A stretch of DNA of 50,761 bases. It comes from Akkermansiaceae bacterium. GTDB taxonomy: Bacteria; Verrucomicrobiota; Verrucomicrobiia; Verrucomicrobiales; Akkermansiaceae. The stretch covers positions 1-50,761 of the forward strand of contig SUVL01000020.1 of the NCBI GenBank assembly GCA_015062005.1, read 5' to 3'. Position 1 is the first letter of the stretch. Every line of letters begins with the position of its first letter. This document shows positions 1 to 8,741 of the stretch, piece after piece. The notes beneath the pieces were generated by a model. It was given only the letters and a program-made list of their open reading frames with translations, was not told where the DNA came from and did not search any database. A program made the translations under genes and the position numbers.

Positions 1-230
1 AAGTTCCGGAGAACTTCATCCCGGCGCAGGCCACGGCACGCGTCACGACCTTTTCCTTCCCTCTCTTTATCCTCTCCGGCGCCCCGCCTGGCAGGTTGTT
101 GAGCCAGTGGAACCACTTTTCAGCAGCTCCCGGCGCCTCGGAAAGTCATACTTGGAAAATTGCCTCGCCCGGCCGGTGGAGCGTCTTGCCGCTCTCTCTT
201 TCGGGCTGCCCTGTAGCAGGGCGTGGGCGG
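1..230 (-). other. GC-rich structured leader running off the left edge
   Basis: The transcript predicted from the promoter at 231-259 would run leftward through this stretch. On the minus strand it contains several perfect short hairpins (GCCCTG-CTA-CAGGGC, GAGCG-GCAAGA-CGCTC, AGTGG-TT-CCACT) and no long reading frame. The first plausible start codons are a GTG near 39 and an ATG at 18, so a coding region may begin here and continue outside the window. It could be a structured 5' leader or a small RNA. I could not match it to RNase P, SRP RNA, tmRNA or a riboswitch I know. Confidence 0.35.
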
Positions 231-259
231 AGTTTATCACAGCACCTTTCTGGCGTCAA
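231..259 (-). promoter_or_regulatory. Sigma-70-type promoter, leftward
   Basis: A TTGACG -35 box (259-254) and a TAAACT -10 box (236-231) are separated by exactly 17 bp on the minus strand. It would transcribe leftward into the structured leader and off the window. The flanking 240-450 is AT-rich and holds no gene I can support. Confidence 0.6.
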
Positions 260-456
260 GCGCATTTTTAACTTTTTTTGTACATCTTTTATTTTTTTCT
301 TCACAAAACATTGAAACGCCATCTTGATACGACAAAAAGTTTTTTCGGCCAGTTTGTGAACATTGCAACGCCCCCGCCCTTTTCAAGCATTTTTATGTAA
401 AGCAAAGTTAAAATTTGACACCAGGATTACGCTTCTGGTGGGATGGCAGACATTAA

Positions 457-486
457 AGGAGCGCAGAGGTGTTACTCTGCGCTCCT
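457..486 (-). terminator. Terminator of the malic enzyme gene
   Basis: Perfect 12-bp stem (AGGAGCGCAGAG / CTCTGCGCTCCT) with a 6-nt loop, followed on the minus strand by TTTAATG. It lies 44 bp past the stop codon of the malic enzyme gene. Confidence 0.8.
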
Positions 487-529
487 GAATCAATCAAATA
501 CTAGCAAATGAGACGGGGCCGATGGCTGC

Positions 530-1843
530 TTATGCTTTGTAGCTATCGACGAGGGAATGCGTACGCTCATGCACCTTGGCCACGCGAGCCTTGAGCTGGG
601 CTGTGTAAGCCTCGCGCTCGGGGAGCGGACGACGAGCCACGCCGGAGAGCACGGCGGCCTCAGCAATAGCCGGGCAGAGGTACTCAATCATGCGCGGGTC
701 AAAGGGTTTAGGAATGACGTAGTCGCGACCGAATTCCAGCGGTACGCCGCCATTGGCTGCAACCACCTCGGCAGGAACGGGCTGGCGGGCCAGGTCTGCC
801 AAGGCACGGGCGGCTGCAATCTTCATAGCCTCACTGATGCTGGTGGCCTCCATATCGAGTGCAGCACGGAACATGTAGGGGAAGCAGCTCACGTTGTTCA
901 CCTGGTTGGGCCAGTCGCTGCGGCCGGAGCCCATGATGCAGTCAGGACGGGCAGTCTTGGCTTCATCGTAAGTGATTTCGGGGTCGGGATTAGCGCAGGC
1001 GAAAATGATGGGATTGGGAGCCATGCTCTTAACCATCTCCGGCTTGAGGAGCCCCTTCTTGGAAAGGCCGAGGAAGATATCGGCCCCCTGCAGGGCAACT
1101 TCCAGCGTGCAGTCCTCACTCTGGGCAAACATGGCCTTGGTGGGGTGCAGGTCGAGGCGGCCGGTGTGGATGAGGCCCTTGGAGTCGAACATGAAGATAT
1201 TCTCACGGCGGATACCGAGAGCCATGTAGAACTTGGCGCAGGCGATACCGGCAGCACCGGCACCGCAGACCACGCAGCGCATATCCTGCAGCAGACGACC
1301 GGTGAGATGAGCGGCATTCAGCAGAGCCGCGCCGGAGATAACGGCGGTGCCGTGCTGGTCATCGTGGAACACGGGGATGTTCATTTCCTCGCGCAGGCGC
1401 TGCTCCACCACGAAGCATTCCGGTGCCTTGATATCCTCCAGGTTGATGGCGCCGAAGGTGGGCTCCATGGTCTTGATGACCTCGATAAGCGTTTCAGGCT
1501 TCTTGATATCAAGCTCGATATCAAAGACGTCCACGTCTGCATAAATCTTGAAGAGGAGGCCTTTACCTTCCATCACCGGCTTGGAAGCGTGGGCGCCGAT
1601 ATTGCCCAGACCGAGCACGGCGGTGCCGTTACTGATAACGCCCACCAGATTACCACGGTTGGTGTAGCGACCGGTCACAGAGGTATCGTTGGCAATTTCC
1701 AGGCAGGGCACGGCTACGCCGGGAGAATATGCCAGGGTCAGGTCATCAATGGTGAAACAGGATTTGCACGGCAGCACTTCCAGTTTGCCCGGGCGGGGCT
1801 GCTCGTGATATTGCAGAGCTCTTTCAGCTAAGTTATTACTCAT
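530..1843 (-). CDS. maeB: NAD(P)-dependent malic enzyme
   Basis: Predicted to decarboxylate malate to pyruvate and CO2 with reduction of NAD(P), in the cytoplasm. The 437-residue protein shows the family order: [10 protein letters not shown] (about 38-47), a GLGNIG glycine loop (78-83), the acidic metal-binding stretch [11 protein letters not shown] (158-168) and a second nucleotide-binding loop GAGAAG (194-199). It ends near residue 437 and so lacks the C-terminal phosphotransacetylase-like domain of long MaeB proteins. I chose the ATG at 1843 over a longer frame because a promoter (TTGCCA, 16 bp, TATAAT) lies at 1868-1895 just upstream and the family N-terminus fits. It is monocistronic, with its own terminator. 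Whether NAD or NADP is preferred cannot be read by eye. Confidence 0.93.
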   Translation of the reverse strand: MSNNLAERALQYHEQPRPGKLEVLPCKSCFTIDDLTLAYSPGVAVPCLEIANDTSVTGRYTNRGNLVGVISNGTAVLGLGNIGAHASKPVMEGKGLLFKIYADVDVFDIELDIKKPETLIEVIKTMEPTFGAINLEDIKAPECFVVEQRLREEMNIPVFHDDQHGTAVISGAALLNAAHLTGRLLQDMRCVVCGAGAAGIACAKFYMALGIRRENIFMFDSKGLIHTGRLDLHPTKAMFAQSEDCTLEVALQGADIFLGLSKKGLLKPEMVKSMAPNPIIFACANPDPEITYDEAKTARPDCIMGSGRSDWPNQVNNVSCFPYMFRAALDMEATSISEAMKIAAARALADLARQPVPAEVVAANGGVPLEFGRDYVIPKPFDPRMIEYLCPAIAEAAVLSGVARRPLPEREAYTAQLKARVAKVHERTHSLVDSYKA

Positions 1844-1867
1844 ACGCACACAGGTGAGTGAGCGGAT

Positions 1868-1895
1868 ATTATAGTCATAAATTGTGCTCTGGCAA
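1868..1895 (-). promoter_or_regulatory. Promoter of the malic enzyme gene
   Basis: TTGCCA (1895-1890), 16-bp spacer and a perfect TATAAT (1873-1868) on the minus strand, leaving a leader of about 20 nt before the ATG at 1843. Confidence 0.65.
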
Positions 1896-1930
1896 GAGTT
1901 TATTTTAACTTTCAGGCTTTTTTCTCCATA

Positions 1931-1970
1931 AAACAAGACTCCGGCCAGCCCGAAACGGTCTGCCGGAGCC
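1931..1970 (-). terminator. Terminator of the sugar kinase operon
   Basis: Inverted repeat CTCCGGC (1939-1945) / GCCGGAG (1962-1968), followed on the minus strand by CTTGTTTTA. It lies just past the stop of the kinase gene at 1995. Confidence 0.6.
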
Positions 1971-1994
1971 CGGAAATATGGTGGAGTCAGCCTA

Positions 1995-3086
1995 TCAGTA
2001 CTTGGCTACAACCTTCATCATCTCGTCCATCTGAGCCTCGATGGATTCGACGAGGGCCATCTGGGTGCGGGTGCGGTCAAGGTTGTGCTCGGGGCGCTTA
2101 ATCTTGAAGTAGGTATCGCCCTCGAGGTAGTCCGTCAGGAAGCGCATGCCGCATTCCATGGTGAGAAGCTTACCAGAGAACGGAAGCAGTTCCTTCTCAA
2201 GCGGGGTGAGGAAGGTGGCGGCTTCGCAGTAGCCCTTGGCCAGAGCCTCGAAGTACTCCATGCGCATGGTGACCAGGGAAAGGTCCTTCTCATCTTCCGC
2301 AGCGGGGGAGGTGGAGGTGCGGATCATATCACCGAAGTCATACAGGGCGGAGCCGGGCATGGTGGTATCCAGGTCAATCACGCAGATACCCTCACCGGTC
2401 ACATCGTCAAGCATCACGTTGTTGAGCTTGGTGTCGTTGTGGGTCACGCGCAGGGGCAGCTCGCCGCTGGACAGGTAGTTCACCACCTTGTGGCAGTCGG
2501 CCTCGCGGGAGAGGTACCAGTCGATTTCCTTCTGCACATCCTTGGCGCGGCCCAGGGGGTCGGCGGCGATGGCCTTCTGGAAGTTCTGGAAGCGCTTCGT
2601 GGTGTTGTGGAAGTCAGGTATGGTCTCAAAGAGGGGAGCACCGGGAAGATTGGCACCCAGCTTCTGGAAATTACCGAAAGCACGGGCCACCTCGACACAC
2701 TGGCCGGGGTTCTCAATCATATCGAAGGTGCGGGCACGCTCAATAAAAGGATACACACGCCACACGTTGCCCTCCTCATCCTGAGCGTAGGGCTTGCCGT
2801 CCTTGGCGGGGATGATAGTGAGGGTGCGGCGATAGGCTTCCTTGCAGCCTTCCTCCAGCAGCACGCGCAGGGCTTCATCCGTCACGCGCTTCACGTTCTC
2901 CATCAGGCCGATGGGCTGGCGGAACACATTGCTGTTCACGCGCTGAAGGATGTAGCGCACGCGGATACCGGCCTGCTCCACCTCAATGCGGAAAGTGTCA
3001 TTGATATGGCCGGAACCGTAGGACTCGCCGAACACATAGTCGGCGCGGATATCGAACAGACCGGCGATTTTCTGTAAATCAAACAT
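1995..3086 (-). CDS. N-acetylhexosamine 1-kinase-like phosphotransferase
   Basis: A 363-residue kinase of the aminoglycoside phosphotransferase fold. The catalytic loop HNDTKLNN (216-223) and the metal-binding IDLDT (237-241) are intact, and an N-terminal GSGHINDT motif (24-31) resembles bifidobacterial NahK. NahK phosphorylates GlcNAc or GalNAc at C1 after their release from mucin glycans. The gene starts 3 bp after the stop of a sugar-1-phosphate nucleotidyltransferase gene, which fits a salvage route from hexosamine to hexosamine-1-phosphate to nucleotide sugar. Substrate is inferred from resemblance and neighbour; another sugar or an amino alcohol is possible. Confidence 0.75.
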   Translation of the reverse strand: MFDLQKIAGLFDIRADYVFGESYGSGHINDTFRIEVEQAGIRVRYILQRVNSNVFRQPIGLMENVKRVTDEALRVLLEEGCKEAYRRTLTIIPAKDGKPYAQDEEGNVWRVYPFIERARTFDMIENPGQCVEVARAFGNFQKLGANLPGAPLFETIPDFHNTTKRFQNFQKAIAADPLGRAKDVQKEIDWYLSREADCHKVVNYLSSGELPLRVTHNDTKLNNVMLDDVTGEGICVIDLDTTMPGSALYDFGDMIRTSTSPAAEDEKDLSLVTMRMEYFEALAKGYCEAATFLTPLEKELLPFSGKLLTMECGMRFLTDYLEGDTYFKIKRPEHNLDRTRTQMALVESIEAQMDEMMKVVAKY

Positions 3087-3089
3087 AAA

Positions 3090-3998
3090 TCAACCAAGTT
3101 TTGCGGGATACTCGCCATCCTCCACAAGCTTGGCAATGCTTTCCACCACAGCGGGTTTGTCGCTGGGATAGGTCACGCCGAGCCAGTTGGCCGTGGTCTT
3201 GATGACGCTGCAATCAGCCTTGCCGTTGTGGATGAGTTCGTCCACCACGGTGGGGATGTAGCACTCGCTCTTCAGCTCGCTGCCGTGAGCAGCCAGGAAG
3301 CGGGTGAAGTGATCCTTGATCTGATCGATGAAGCTGGCGGGGAATACCCAGAAGTTCATGGAAACGAGCTCCTCGGGGTCTACAGGGTTACGCTCGCCGC
3401 TCAGGCTGTCGCCACGGCAAACACCGTCTTCCTCCATCTTAATCTTGGTATATTCCTCAACGCTGTCGAGGTAGCCATCCTTGATACCGCAGATACCGCG
3501 GTTCACATCACCGTGGTCGCTGAGGGTATTCTTGAGGGGATAGCCGATCATGCCGTAGTGTTCCTTGCCATCGGCAGCGGGAGTGGCGGTCAGGAAATCG
3601 GCGGCTTTCTGGAAAGCATCGGCGCCGTAGAAGTCATCGGCATTCACCACACCGAAGGGTTCCTTCACCACATCGCGAGCTGCGAGAAGAGCGTGGGCGG
3701 TACCCCAGGGCTTCACGCGGCCTTCAGGCACGCTGTACCCCTCAGGCAGGTCATCAAGAGCCTGGAAAGCATAGTCCACTTCAATCTTACCGGCAAAACG
3801 GGCGCCCACCTGGGCCTTGAAAACTTCCTCAAAATCCTTGCGGATGATGAAGACAACCTTACCGAAACCGGCGCGGATGGCATCGTACACGGAGTAATCG
3901 AGAATTACTTCACCGTTGGGGCCCATAGGGTCAAGCTGCTTAAGGCCACCGTAGCGGCTGCCCATACCTGCTGCGAGAACAAGAAGTGTAGGTTTCAT
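3090..3998 (-). CDS. Sugar-1-phosphate nucleotidyltransferase
   Basis: A 302-residue protein opening with the nucleotidyltransferase signature LVLAAGMGSRYGGLKQLDP (about 6-24), in which the GMGSR loop binds the nucleoside triphosphate. A metal-binding NADDFYG lies at about 119-125. This variant signature is common in Bacteroidota and Verrucomicrobiota proteins of uncharacterised substrate. The gene is first of a two-gene operon, 3 bp ahead of the NahK-like kinase, so it probably uses that kinase's sugar-1-phosphate. The ATG at 3998 was chosen because it places LVLAAGMG at the normal distance from the N-terminus; an upstream in-frame start at 4061 would fall within the promoter's -35 box. Confidence 0.8.
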   Translation of the reverse strand: MKPTLLVLAAGMGSRYGGLKQLDPMGPNGEVILDYSVYDAIRAGFGKVVFIIRKDFEEVFKAQVGARFAGKIEVDYAFQALDDLPEGYSVPEGRVKPWGTAHALLAARDVVKEPFGVVNADDFYGADAFQKAADFLTATPAADGKEHYGMIGYPLKNTLSDHGDVNRGICGIKDGYLDSVEEYTKIKMEEDGVCRGDSLSGERNPVDPEELVSMNFWVFPASFIDQIKDHFTRFLAAHGSELKSECYIPTVVDELIHNGKADCSVIKTTANWLGVTYPSDKPAVVESIAKLVEDGEYPAKLG

Positions 3999-4032
3999 GA
4001 TATTAAAGAATTGAGTACTGTTGTACGAGGGC

Positions 4033-4061
4033 ATTCTAACGCTGCAAGAAAGGTTTTGCAA
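4033..4061 (-). promoter_or_regulatory. Promoter of the nucleotidyltransferase-kinase operon
   Basis: TTGCAA (4061-4056), 17-bp spacer and TAGAAT (4038-4033) on the minus strand. The leader before the ATG at 3998 would be about 28 nt, with no clear ribosome binding site. Confidence 0.65.
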
Positions 4062-4209
4062 GTCAAAAAGAAAAAAATACCCGCAGCCTATCTATTCAAA
4101 AAATGCCAATCTGGAACAATACCCGCAACAAGCAAAGTGCAATGCACCGGGGTTTCCGATACATTGCACTCATTTGAACGCCTATACAGCCTGGGGCAAG
4201 CCCGAAGCA

Positions 4210-5694
4210 TCACAATTTCTTTTCCCACGAGAAGGGTTCGAACTCCGCCACGGCTGACGGGTCAGCCCAGGAGCGCTGGCGCAGGGCATAGATTGCGAAG
4301 GGGATGCCGGCAAAAAACACAGTTCCCACGATAAGGATGCCGACATACACCACCGGGCTTCCTACGGGAATCTGCCCCGGCGGGATGAAACTGAACACCA
4401 GGGCAAGCAGGCTGCCCAGCATGCCCAGGCCGCCGAAAATCCACATACCCAGGTACTTACCACCGGGAATACGGAAAGCGCGGGGCACATCCGGCTCGCG
4501 GTGGCGCAGGTAGATACCCGCCGCAAACATGAGCAGGTACATGATGAGGTACAGGATGATGGTGAGCTGCGAAATAATCTGGTACGCCGCCTGCACACTG
4601 GGCAGCACCACGAAGAGCACCGAAAGCAGGGTCACGATGCAGCCCTGGATGATGAGAATACCCACCTGCACCCCTGCTTTGTTCGTGCGCTGCATGAAGC
4701 GGGGCAAATACCCCGCGCAGCCCACCTGCAGCAACCCCTTGGATGGGCCACCCACCCAGGCTACTACCTGCGCCAACACACCGAACGCCAGGCAGCAGGC
4801 CATGATGGGGGCCATCCAGGAGGCTGAGAAGTACTCAAAGAGCCTGTCGAAGGCAATGAGCAAGCTCTGTGTGAGCGTTATCTGGTCTTGAGGTATAATA
4901 AAGCCGATGGCCAGCGTGCCGAACACGAAGATGCACACCGTCATGACGGAAGCGATGGCTATGGCCAGCGGGTAGTCGCGGCTGGGGTTCTCGCATTCCT
5001 TCACGTGGACGGCGCTCATCTCCATGCCGGCGTAGAAAAGGAAGATGCTTGCCGCCAGTACGATATTGTTGAAGTTCGATAAATCGGGAATGAAGTCGCG
5101 GGCCTCCAGGCTGATATCAATGGGATTGCCCTGCCCCCAGTATACCATACCCATGAGCACCAGCAGAGCCGCCGGAATCACGGTACCGACAAGGCCACCC
5201 CACTTCGTGATACCACCGCTCGTGCGCATGCCCCGCATGTTCAGAAAAGTAGCCGCCCAGTACACCAGCAGCACAACGACGACCACATACACATTATTCG
5301 AAGCCAGTGCGTGGTCCCAGCGCTGGTCCGGCCCCATGAAGGCCAGAGAAACCGCCGCAAAGGTAAGCACCGTCGGGAACCAGATGGTGGTCTGAATCCA
5401 CTGCAGCCAGATGGCCAGGAAGCCCAGGCGCGCACCGAAGGCTTCGCCCACCCAGCGGAACACGCCGCCCTTCTGCGGCCACCCCGTCGTCAGCTCCGCT
5501 GCAACCAGCGAAACCGGCATCAGAAAAAACAAAGCCGCAAAGATATAGTAAAAGGCTGAACTCAGCCCATAGGTTGTCTCCGCCGGCAAACCACGCAGGC
5601 TCACGATGGCGGATACATTAATCATGGCCAGTGTAAAAACACCCAGTCTGGCAAGCTGGCCTCCCTTGCCGGGTGTATTCGAGTCATTTTTCAT
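4210..5694 (-). CDS. gadC: GadC-type glutamate/GABA antiporter (APC family)
   Basis: A 494-residue inner-membrane transporter with about 12 hydrophobic segments. The N-terminal run FTLAMINVSAIVSLRGLP and the following AAELTTGWPQKGGVFRWV are typical of GadC-like members of the amino acid-polyamine-organocation superfamily. GadC exchanges external glutamate for GABA in acid resistance. No glutamate decarboxylase gene is in the window, so the substrate is inferred. The ATG at 5694 was chosen; longer frames add a proline-rich, non-membrane N-terminus that overlaps sequence resembling a promoter region. The C-terminus ends about 150 bp from the divergent-looking spacer before 4061, and I see no clear terminator. 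Confidence 0.8.
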   Translation of the reverse strand: MKNDSNTPGKGGQLARLGVFTLAMINVSAIVSLRGLPAETTYGLSSAFYYIFAALFFLMPVSLVAAELTTGWPQKGGVFRWVGEAFGARLGFLAIWLQWIQTTIWFPTVLTFAAVSLAFMGPDQRWDHALASNNVYVVVVVLLVYWAATFLNMRGMRTSGGITKWGGLVGTVIPAALLVLMGMVYWGQGNPIDISLEARDFIPDLSNFNNIVLAASIFLFYAGMEMSAVHVKECENPSRDYPLAIAIASVMTVCIFVFGTLAIGFIIPQDQITLTQSLLIAFDRLFEYFSASWMAPIMACCLAFGVLAQVVAWVGGPSKGLLQVGCAGYLPRFMQRTNKAGVQVGILIIQGCIVTLLSVLFVVLPSVQAAYQIISQLTIILYLIMYLLMFAAGIYLRHREPDVPRAFRIPGGKYLGMWIFGGLGMLGSLLALVFSFIPPGQIPVGSPVVYVGILIVGTVFFAGIPFAIYALRQRSWADPSAVAEFEPFSWEKKL

Positions 5695-5850
5695 GGTTAT
5701 GGAGTTCGACCCCCAGCCATGAGAATTGGTTTTATATATGGTATCGCGCGTTGGAACAATGGGACAGCAGCCAGGCTCCCCCGCCACTCCGGCGGGTAAC
5801 TCCACAGAGGAACCCGGGGGGCCTGAAGCCAAAGTCCGGAGCAAGTCCTC

Positions 5851-6909
5851 CTAATACCCCTGCACCGGAGAACCAGGGGTGGCGGAGACCTCCGGCACCG
5901 AAGCCGTGAATGCCGCCACATTCCCCAGATAATCATTCCACTCAATGAAAGCCATGGGGCGCTGAGTGGAGAGATGGAGCCTGAAGCGCTCCGTGCGCTG
6001 CTCTACCGCCTCGCGGATTTCCGCTGGCAGGACGGCATAAGCCGCTGCCACTGTCTCCAGCTGCTCCACAGCGCCGTGGCAGACCAGCGGCAGGTCGCAC
6101 CCGGCCTGCCAGGCCAGCAAGGCTGATTCAGCGGGGGTGTATCGCCTGGCGATAGCCCCCATACATAAATCATCCGTAAAGACCACGCCCTCATACCCCA
6201 GCTGGTTGCGCAGGAAATCCTGCACCAGCACCGGCGAGAGAGAGGTAGGCAGCTCCGCATCTATCTCCGGGATGAGCAGGTGCGCTATCATGAGAGAGGG
6301 CAGCTCCGGCATGAGTGCCGTGAACGGCATGGCGGCCTCGCGCAGAAAAGCATCCCGGGTGCCGTGCAGCACAGGCAAATCGTGGTGCGGGTCACACTCC
6401 GCCGCCCCCATGCCGGGGAAATGCTTGCCGCAGGTCATGATACCACGGCCGCCCGTAGCGCGATTCCACACCCCTGCGTGGGATATCACCTCCTGCGTGC
6501 TGAGTCCCCAGCAGCGGCTGGGCAGTGCATTGGCATGCGGGGAGGCCAAATCCAGAACCGGGGCAAAATTGGTATTCACCCCCAGGGTTTGCAGGCAGCA
6601 GGCATTGTAGTATGCAGCCTGGCGGATATGGTGACTACTGCCCAGCTGTGCCAAGGCCGCAGCAGAGGGAAGCGACACGCCGATTCCCGCCGTGCGCACC
6701 ACGCGGCCACCCTCCTGGTCAATGGCAATGATGGGGGTATCCGGCCCGGCGGTGAGGCTCCGCAGTTCATCCGTGAGCTCCCGGGTAAGCTCATAATCCG
6801 CAATATTGCGAGTAAAAAGGATATACCCCGCCGGCTGCAGGCGAGTGAAGAGAGCGCGCTCGCGCTCCGTGAGCACAAGCCCCTCCACCCCTGCAATGAC
6901 CGGCAGCAT
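5851..6909 (-). CDS. nagZ: GH3 beta-N-acetylhexosaminidase, NagZ-like
   Basis: A 352-residue single-domain glycoside hydrolase family 3 protein that removes beta-linked GlcNAc, in peptidoglycan recycling or glycan salvage. Visible landmarks are the substrate-binding DQEGGRVVR (64-72), the KHFPG loop (162-166) followed by DPHHDLP carrying the acid/base histidine-aspartate pair, and FTDDLCM (244-250) holding the nucleophile aspartate. There is no signal peptide, so it is probably cytoplasmic. It sits 12 bp after pyrE on the same strand. An AAGGAA ribosome binding site 7 nt before the ATG, one of the few clear ones here, fits an internal operon gene that cannot be leaderless. Confidence 0.88.
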   Translation of the reverse strand: MLPVIAGVEGLVLTERERALFTRLQPAGYILFTRNIADYELTRELTDELRSLTAGPDTPIIAIDQEGGRVVRTAGIGVSLPSAAALAQLGSSHHIRQAAYYNACCLQTLGVNTNFAPVLDLASPHANALPSRCWGLSTQEVISHAGVWNRATGGRGIMTCGKHFPGMGAAECDPHHDLPVLHGTRDAFLREAAMPFTALMPELPSLMIAHLLIPEIDAELPTSLSPVLVQDFLRNQLGYEGVVFTDDLCMGAIARRYTPAESALLAWQAGCDLPLVCHGAVEQLETVAAAYAVLPAEIREAVEQRTERFRLHLSTQRPMAFIEWNDYLGNVAAFTASVPEVSATPGSPVQGY

Positions 6910-6921
6910 GTGAGCTTCCTT

Positions 6922-7488
6922 TTACTTATCGCCGAAAATCGAGGCTCGTGTAAACATGGGGAACACCGGGATTCCGCGGCTCTCTATGGCCTCGCGTCCG
7001 CCCTCCTGGCGATCCACCAGCACCAGGGCCGCTACCACCTTGCCGCCTTCAGCCTCAATGGCGTCAATCGCTTTCAGCGTGGAACCACCGGTGGTAATCA
7101 CATCATCCACCACGATGACTTCCTGCCCGGCTTCAAAATTCCCCTCAATGCGCTTGCCGCGGCCGTGATCCTTGGCTTCCTTGCGCACCGTGAACACCTT
7201 CAAAGGTTCATCAGCCTCCACGGAGTACATGCCGATGGCCAGGGATATGGGATCTGCCCCCATGGTCATGCCGCCAATCGAGGTCACCCCCGGAAACTTG
7301 GGCATAATCTCTTCCTGCACCAGTTCCCAACCTACCTGTCCAATCAGATTCGCTCCGCGGGCATCAAGCGCCGTGATGCGGCAATCGCAGTACAAATCAC
7401 TCTCCTTGCCTGAAGCAAGAATGAAATGACCAGTCTTTATTGATTTTTTAAGCAGTATATTCAGGAGTTCTTTCTTGGCATCTGTCAT
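6922..7488 (-). CDS. pyrE: Orotate phosphoribosyltransferase
   Basis: Transfers phosphoribose from PRPP to orotate to make orotidine monophosphate in pyrimidine synthesis. The 188-residue protein carries the PRPP-binding motif EVIVVDDVITTGGST (123-137), the basic loop FTVRKEAKDHGRGKRIEG with its lysines (about 99-116) and the N-terminal FILASGKESDLYCDCR. The gene heads a short operon with nagZ 12 bp downstream. Its promoter at 7498-7526 ends only 9 nt before the ATG, so the mRNA is probably leaderless or nearly so. Confidence 0.95.
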   Translation of the reverse strand: MTDAKKELLNILLKKSIKTGHFILASGKESDLYCDCRITALDARGANLIGQVGWELVQEEIMPKFPGVTSIGGMTMGADPISLAIGMYSVEADEPLKVFTVRKEAKDHGRGKRIEGNFEAGQEVIVVDDVITTGGSTLKAIDAIEAEGGKVVAALVLVDRQEGGREAIESRGIPVFPMFTRASIFGDK

Positions 7489-7497
7489 AGCGGGTTC

Positions 7498-7526
7498 ATT
7501 CTACTCCCCTCCCCCGGAAATTGCAA
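7498..7526 (-). promoter_or_regulatory. Promoter of pyrE, start-proximal
   Basis: TTGCAA (7526-7521), a 17-bp spacer rich in G on the coding strand, and TAGAAT (7503-7498). Only 9 nt separate the -10 box from the pyrE ATG, placing the expected transcript start at or beside the start codon. Confidence 0.7.
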
Positions 7527-7638
7527 GTATGTTTTCTGTTTTCCATTATTCTACTTCATTATTTTAACTACTTTTTATTCTGAATCATAAGGCGGGATTT
7601 CCTTCTAACAAATTTTTTAATTTGAGACAGATTTGGGC

Positions 7639-7667
7639 TGGACATCACCACTAGAAAGATGTAGTAT
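7639..7667 (+). promoter_or_regulatory. Promoter of the MarR-family gene, start-proximal
   Basis: TGGACA (7639-7644), 17 bp and TAGTAT (7662-7667). The ATG at 7673 follows after 5 nt, which supports this start and a leaderless message. Confidence 0.55.
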
Positions 7668-7672
7668 AAGGC

Positions 7673-8125
7673 ATGGTTTGTAGAAAATCGCCACACGTAT
7701 TATTCCGGAGGCTACTGGAAATACTTGACGACATGCGCCGAGAAAGCATCAAGGCTCTCAACGCGCCGGTCCAGAAAAAAACGTATGGGCTGACCGTCCG
7801 CCAGGGTTCAGCTGTCTCACAACTGAAATTAATGCAGGAAGAAACCCCGGAAGGAGTTTCTCTTAAAGCGCTTGCGAAGCGTATGCAAATGACCATTCCA
7901 GCCACCTCTCTGCTGGTGGAGACGATGGTCAGCAAGGGCTTCATGGAGCGCAACCCGAACCCCAATGACCGCCGCGCCGTCTGTATCAAGCTGACAGAGC
8001 GGGGCTCATCCCTGTTTGATGATGTGTACGCACGGTTCCACGATGAACTTGACCGCCGGGCACAGGCACTCACAGAGGAGGAAATAAATGCATTCTCCAG
8101 CATAGTGGAGAAAATGAGCAAGTAG
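7673..8125 (+). CDS. MarR-family transcriptional regulator
   Basis: A 150-residue winged-helix protein. The central part has the MarR layout: a recognition-helix region (SLKALAKRMQMTIPATSLLVETMVSKG, in shorter pieces about 60-86), then the wing with NPNDRRAVCIKLTERG (about 93-108), whose DRR motif is characteristic of the family. Such proteins usually repress their own gene or a neighbour and respond to small phenolic ligands. It stands alone, with a promoter immediately upstream and a strong terminator after it, so its target is not evident here. The start at 7673 is supported by the promoter position. Confidence 0.88.
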   Translation: MVCRKSPHVLFRRLLEILDDMRRESIKALNAPVQKKTYGLTVRQGSAVSQLKLMQEETPEGVSLKALAKRMQMTIPATSLLVETMVSKGFMERNPNPNDRRAVCIKLTERGSSLFDDVYARFHDELDRRAQALTEEEINAFSSIVEKMSK

Positions 8126-8134
8126 AAGCAAGAG

Positions 8135-8159
8135 GGCGGCCGACCAGGCCGCCTTTTTT
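8135..8159 (+). terminator. Rho-independent terminator after the MarR gene
   Basis: Perfect GGCGGCC / GGCCGCC stem with a 5-nt loop, followed by six T residues. Confidence 0.9.
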
Positions 8160-8171
8160 GCACGGTAAAGC

Positions 8172-8201
8172 TTGACTTACCTCAAGCACGCGTGGTACTA
8201 T
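8172..8201 (+). promoter_or_regulatory. Promoter of the YbjN-like gene and fabI
   Basis: TTGACT (8172-8177), 18-bp spacer and TACTAT (8196-8201), about 55 nt before the first start codon of the two-gene unit. Confidence 0.6.
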
Positions 8202-8255
8202 GGTACGCGAACAGTGGGATTTACCATCCCCGCAACCCCATAGAACAAGATTTTT

Positions 8256-8711
8256 ATGCCGAACCAACCGAATCTGCTGGCCCAGGTACGCCAGCACCTG
8301 ATAAGCCACGGCGAAGCCTACCAGTGGGTCACCATGGGGGCGAACAGTGAGAAAATCGGGCTGGCCTATCTTCCCGTGACCAACACAGAGATACCCTGCT
8401 CCTTTATGTTCACCGAGTTGAAAGACCCGTGCAGCCTGGTATTCGATGTGAACTTTGCCTACCGCATCTCACCGGCAGACCGGGCAGAAGTGAGCATGCT
8501 GCTGCTCACCCTCAACGCCAACCTTCCAGAAGGCCAGCTGCTCATTGATATGGAGAGCGGTCTTGTGTACTACCGTCTCAAATACGTGGTGACAGATGCC
8601 AAGGTAAGCGATGAAGAAATCCGCGCGCAAATCAAGCACATGGAGGACGTCGGCATTGGCATGGCTCACACCTATCCCCGCATTATCATGCAGGAATTCC
8701 CCCTGTATTAA
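8256..8711 (+). CDS. YbjN-domain-like protein of unknown role
   Basis: A 151-residue soluble protein without signal peptide or membrane segment. The alternation of beta-strand-like stretches, with LPEGQLLIDMESGLVYYRLK near the middle and a C-terminal helix ending in MAHTYPRIIMQ, resembles the YbjN / type III secretion chaperone-like fold used by several small regulators and chaperones. The gene lies 30 bp upstream of fabI on the same strand and probably shares its promoter. No catalytic residues can be proposed. The fold assignment is by appearance only. Confidence 0.6.
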   Translation: MPNQPNLLAQVRQHLISHGEAYQWVTMGANSEKIGLAYLPVTNTEIPCSFMFTELKDPCSLVFDVNFAYRISPADRAEVSMLLLTLNANLPEGQLLIDMESGLVYYRLKYVVTDAKVSDEEIRAQIKHMEDVGIGMAHTYPRIIMQEFPLY

Positions 8712-8741
8712 AGAATACAACAACAACAAACAAGACAAATT

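Noticed and set aside
1..230. RNase P RNA, SRP RNA, tmRNA or c-di-GMP riboswitch at the left edge
   Set aside because: None of the conserved sequence blocks of these RNAs could be found on the minus strand.
557..1831. A 424-codon open frame opposite the malic enzyme gene
   Set aside because: It is the complement of a conserved enzyme and its protein (rich in H, G and V) resembles nothing; long antisense frames are expected in GC-rich genes with strong codon bias.
5695..5844. A 50-residue N-terminal extension of the GadC-type antiporter
   Set aside because: The extension is proline- and glycine-rich, unlike GadC proteins, and the ATG at 5694 gives a normal family N-terminus.
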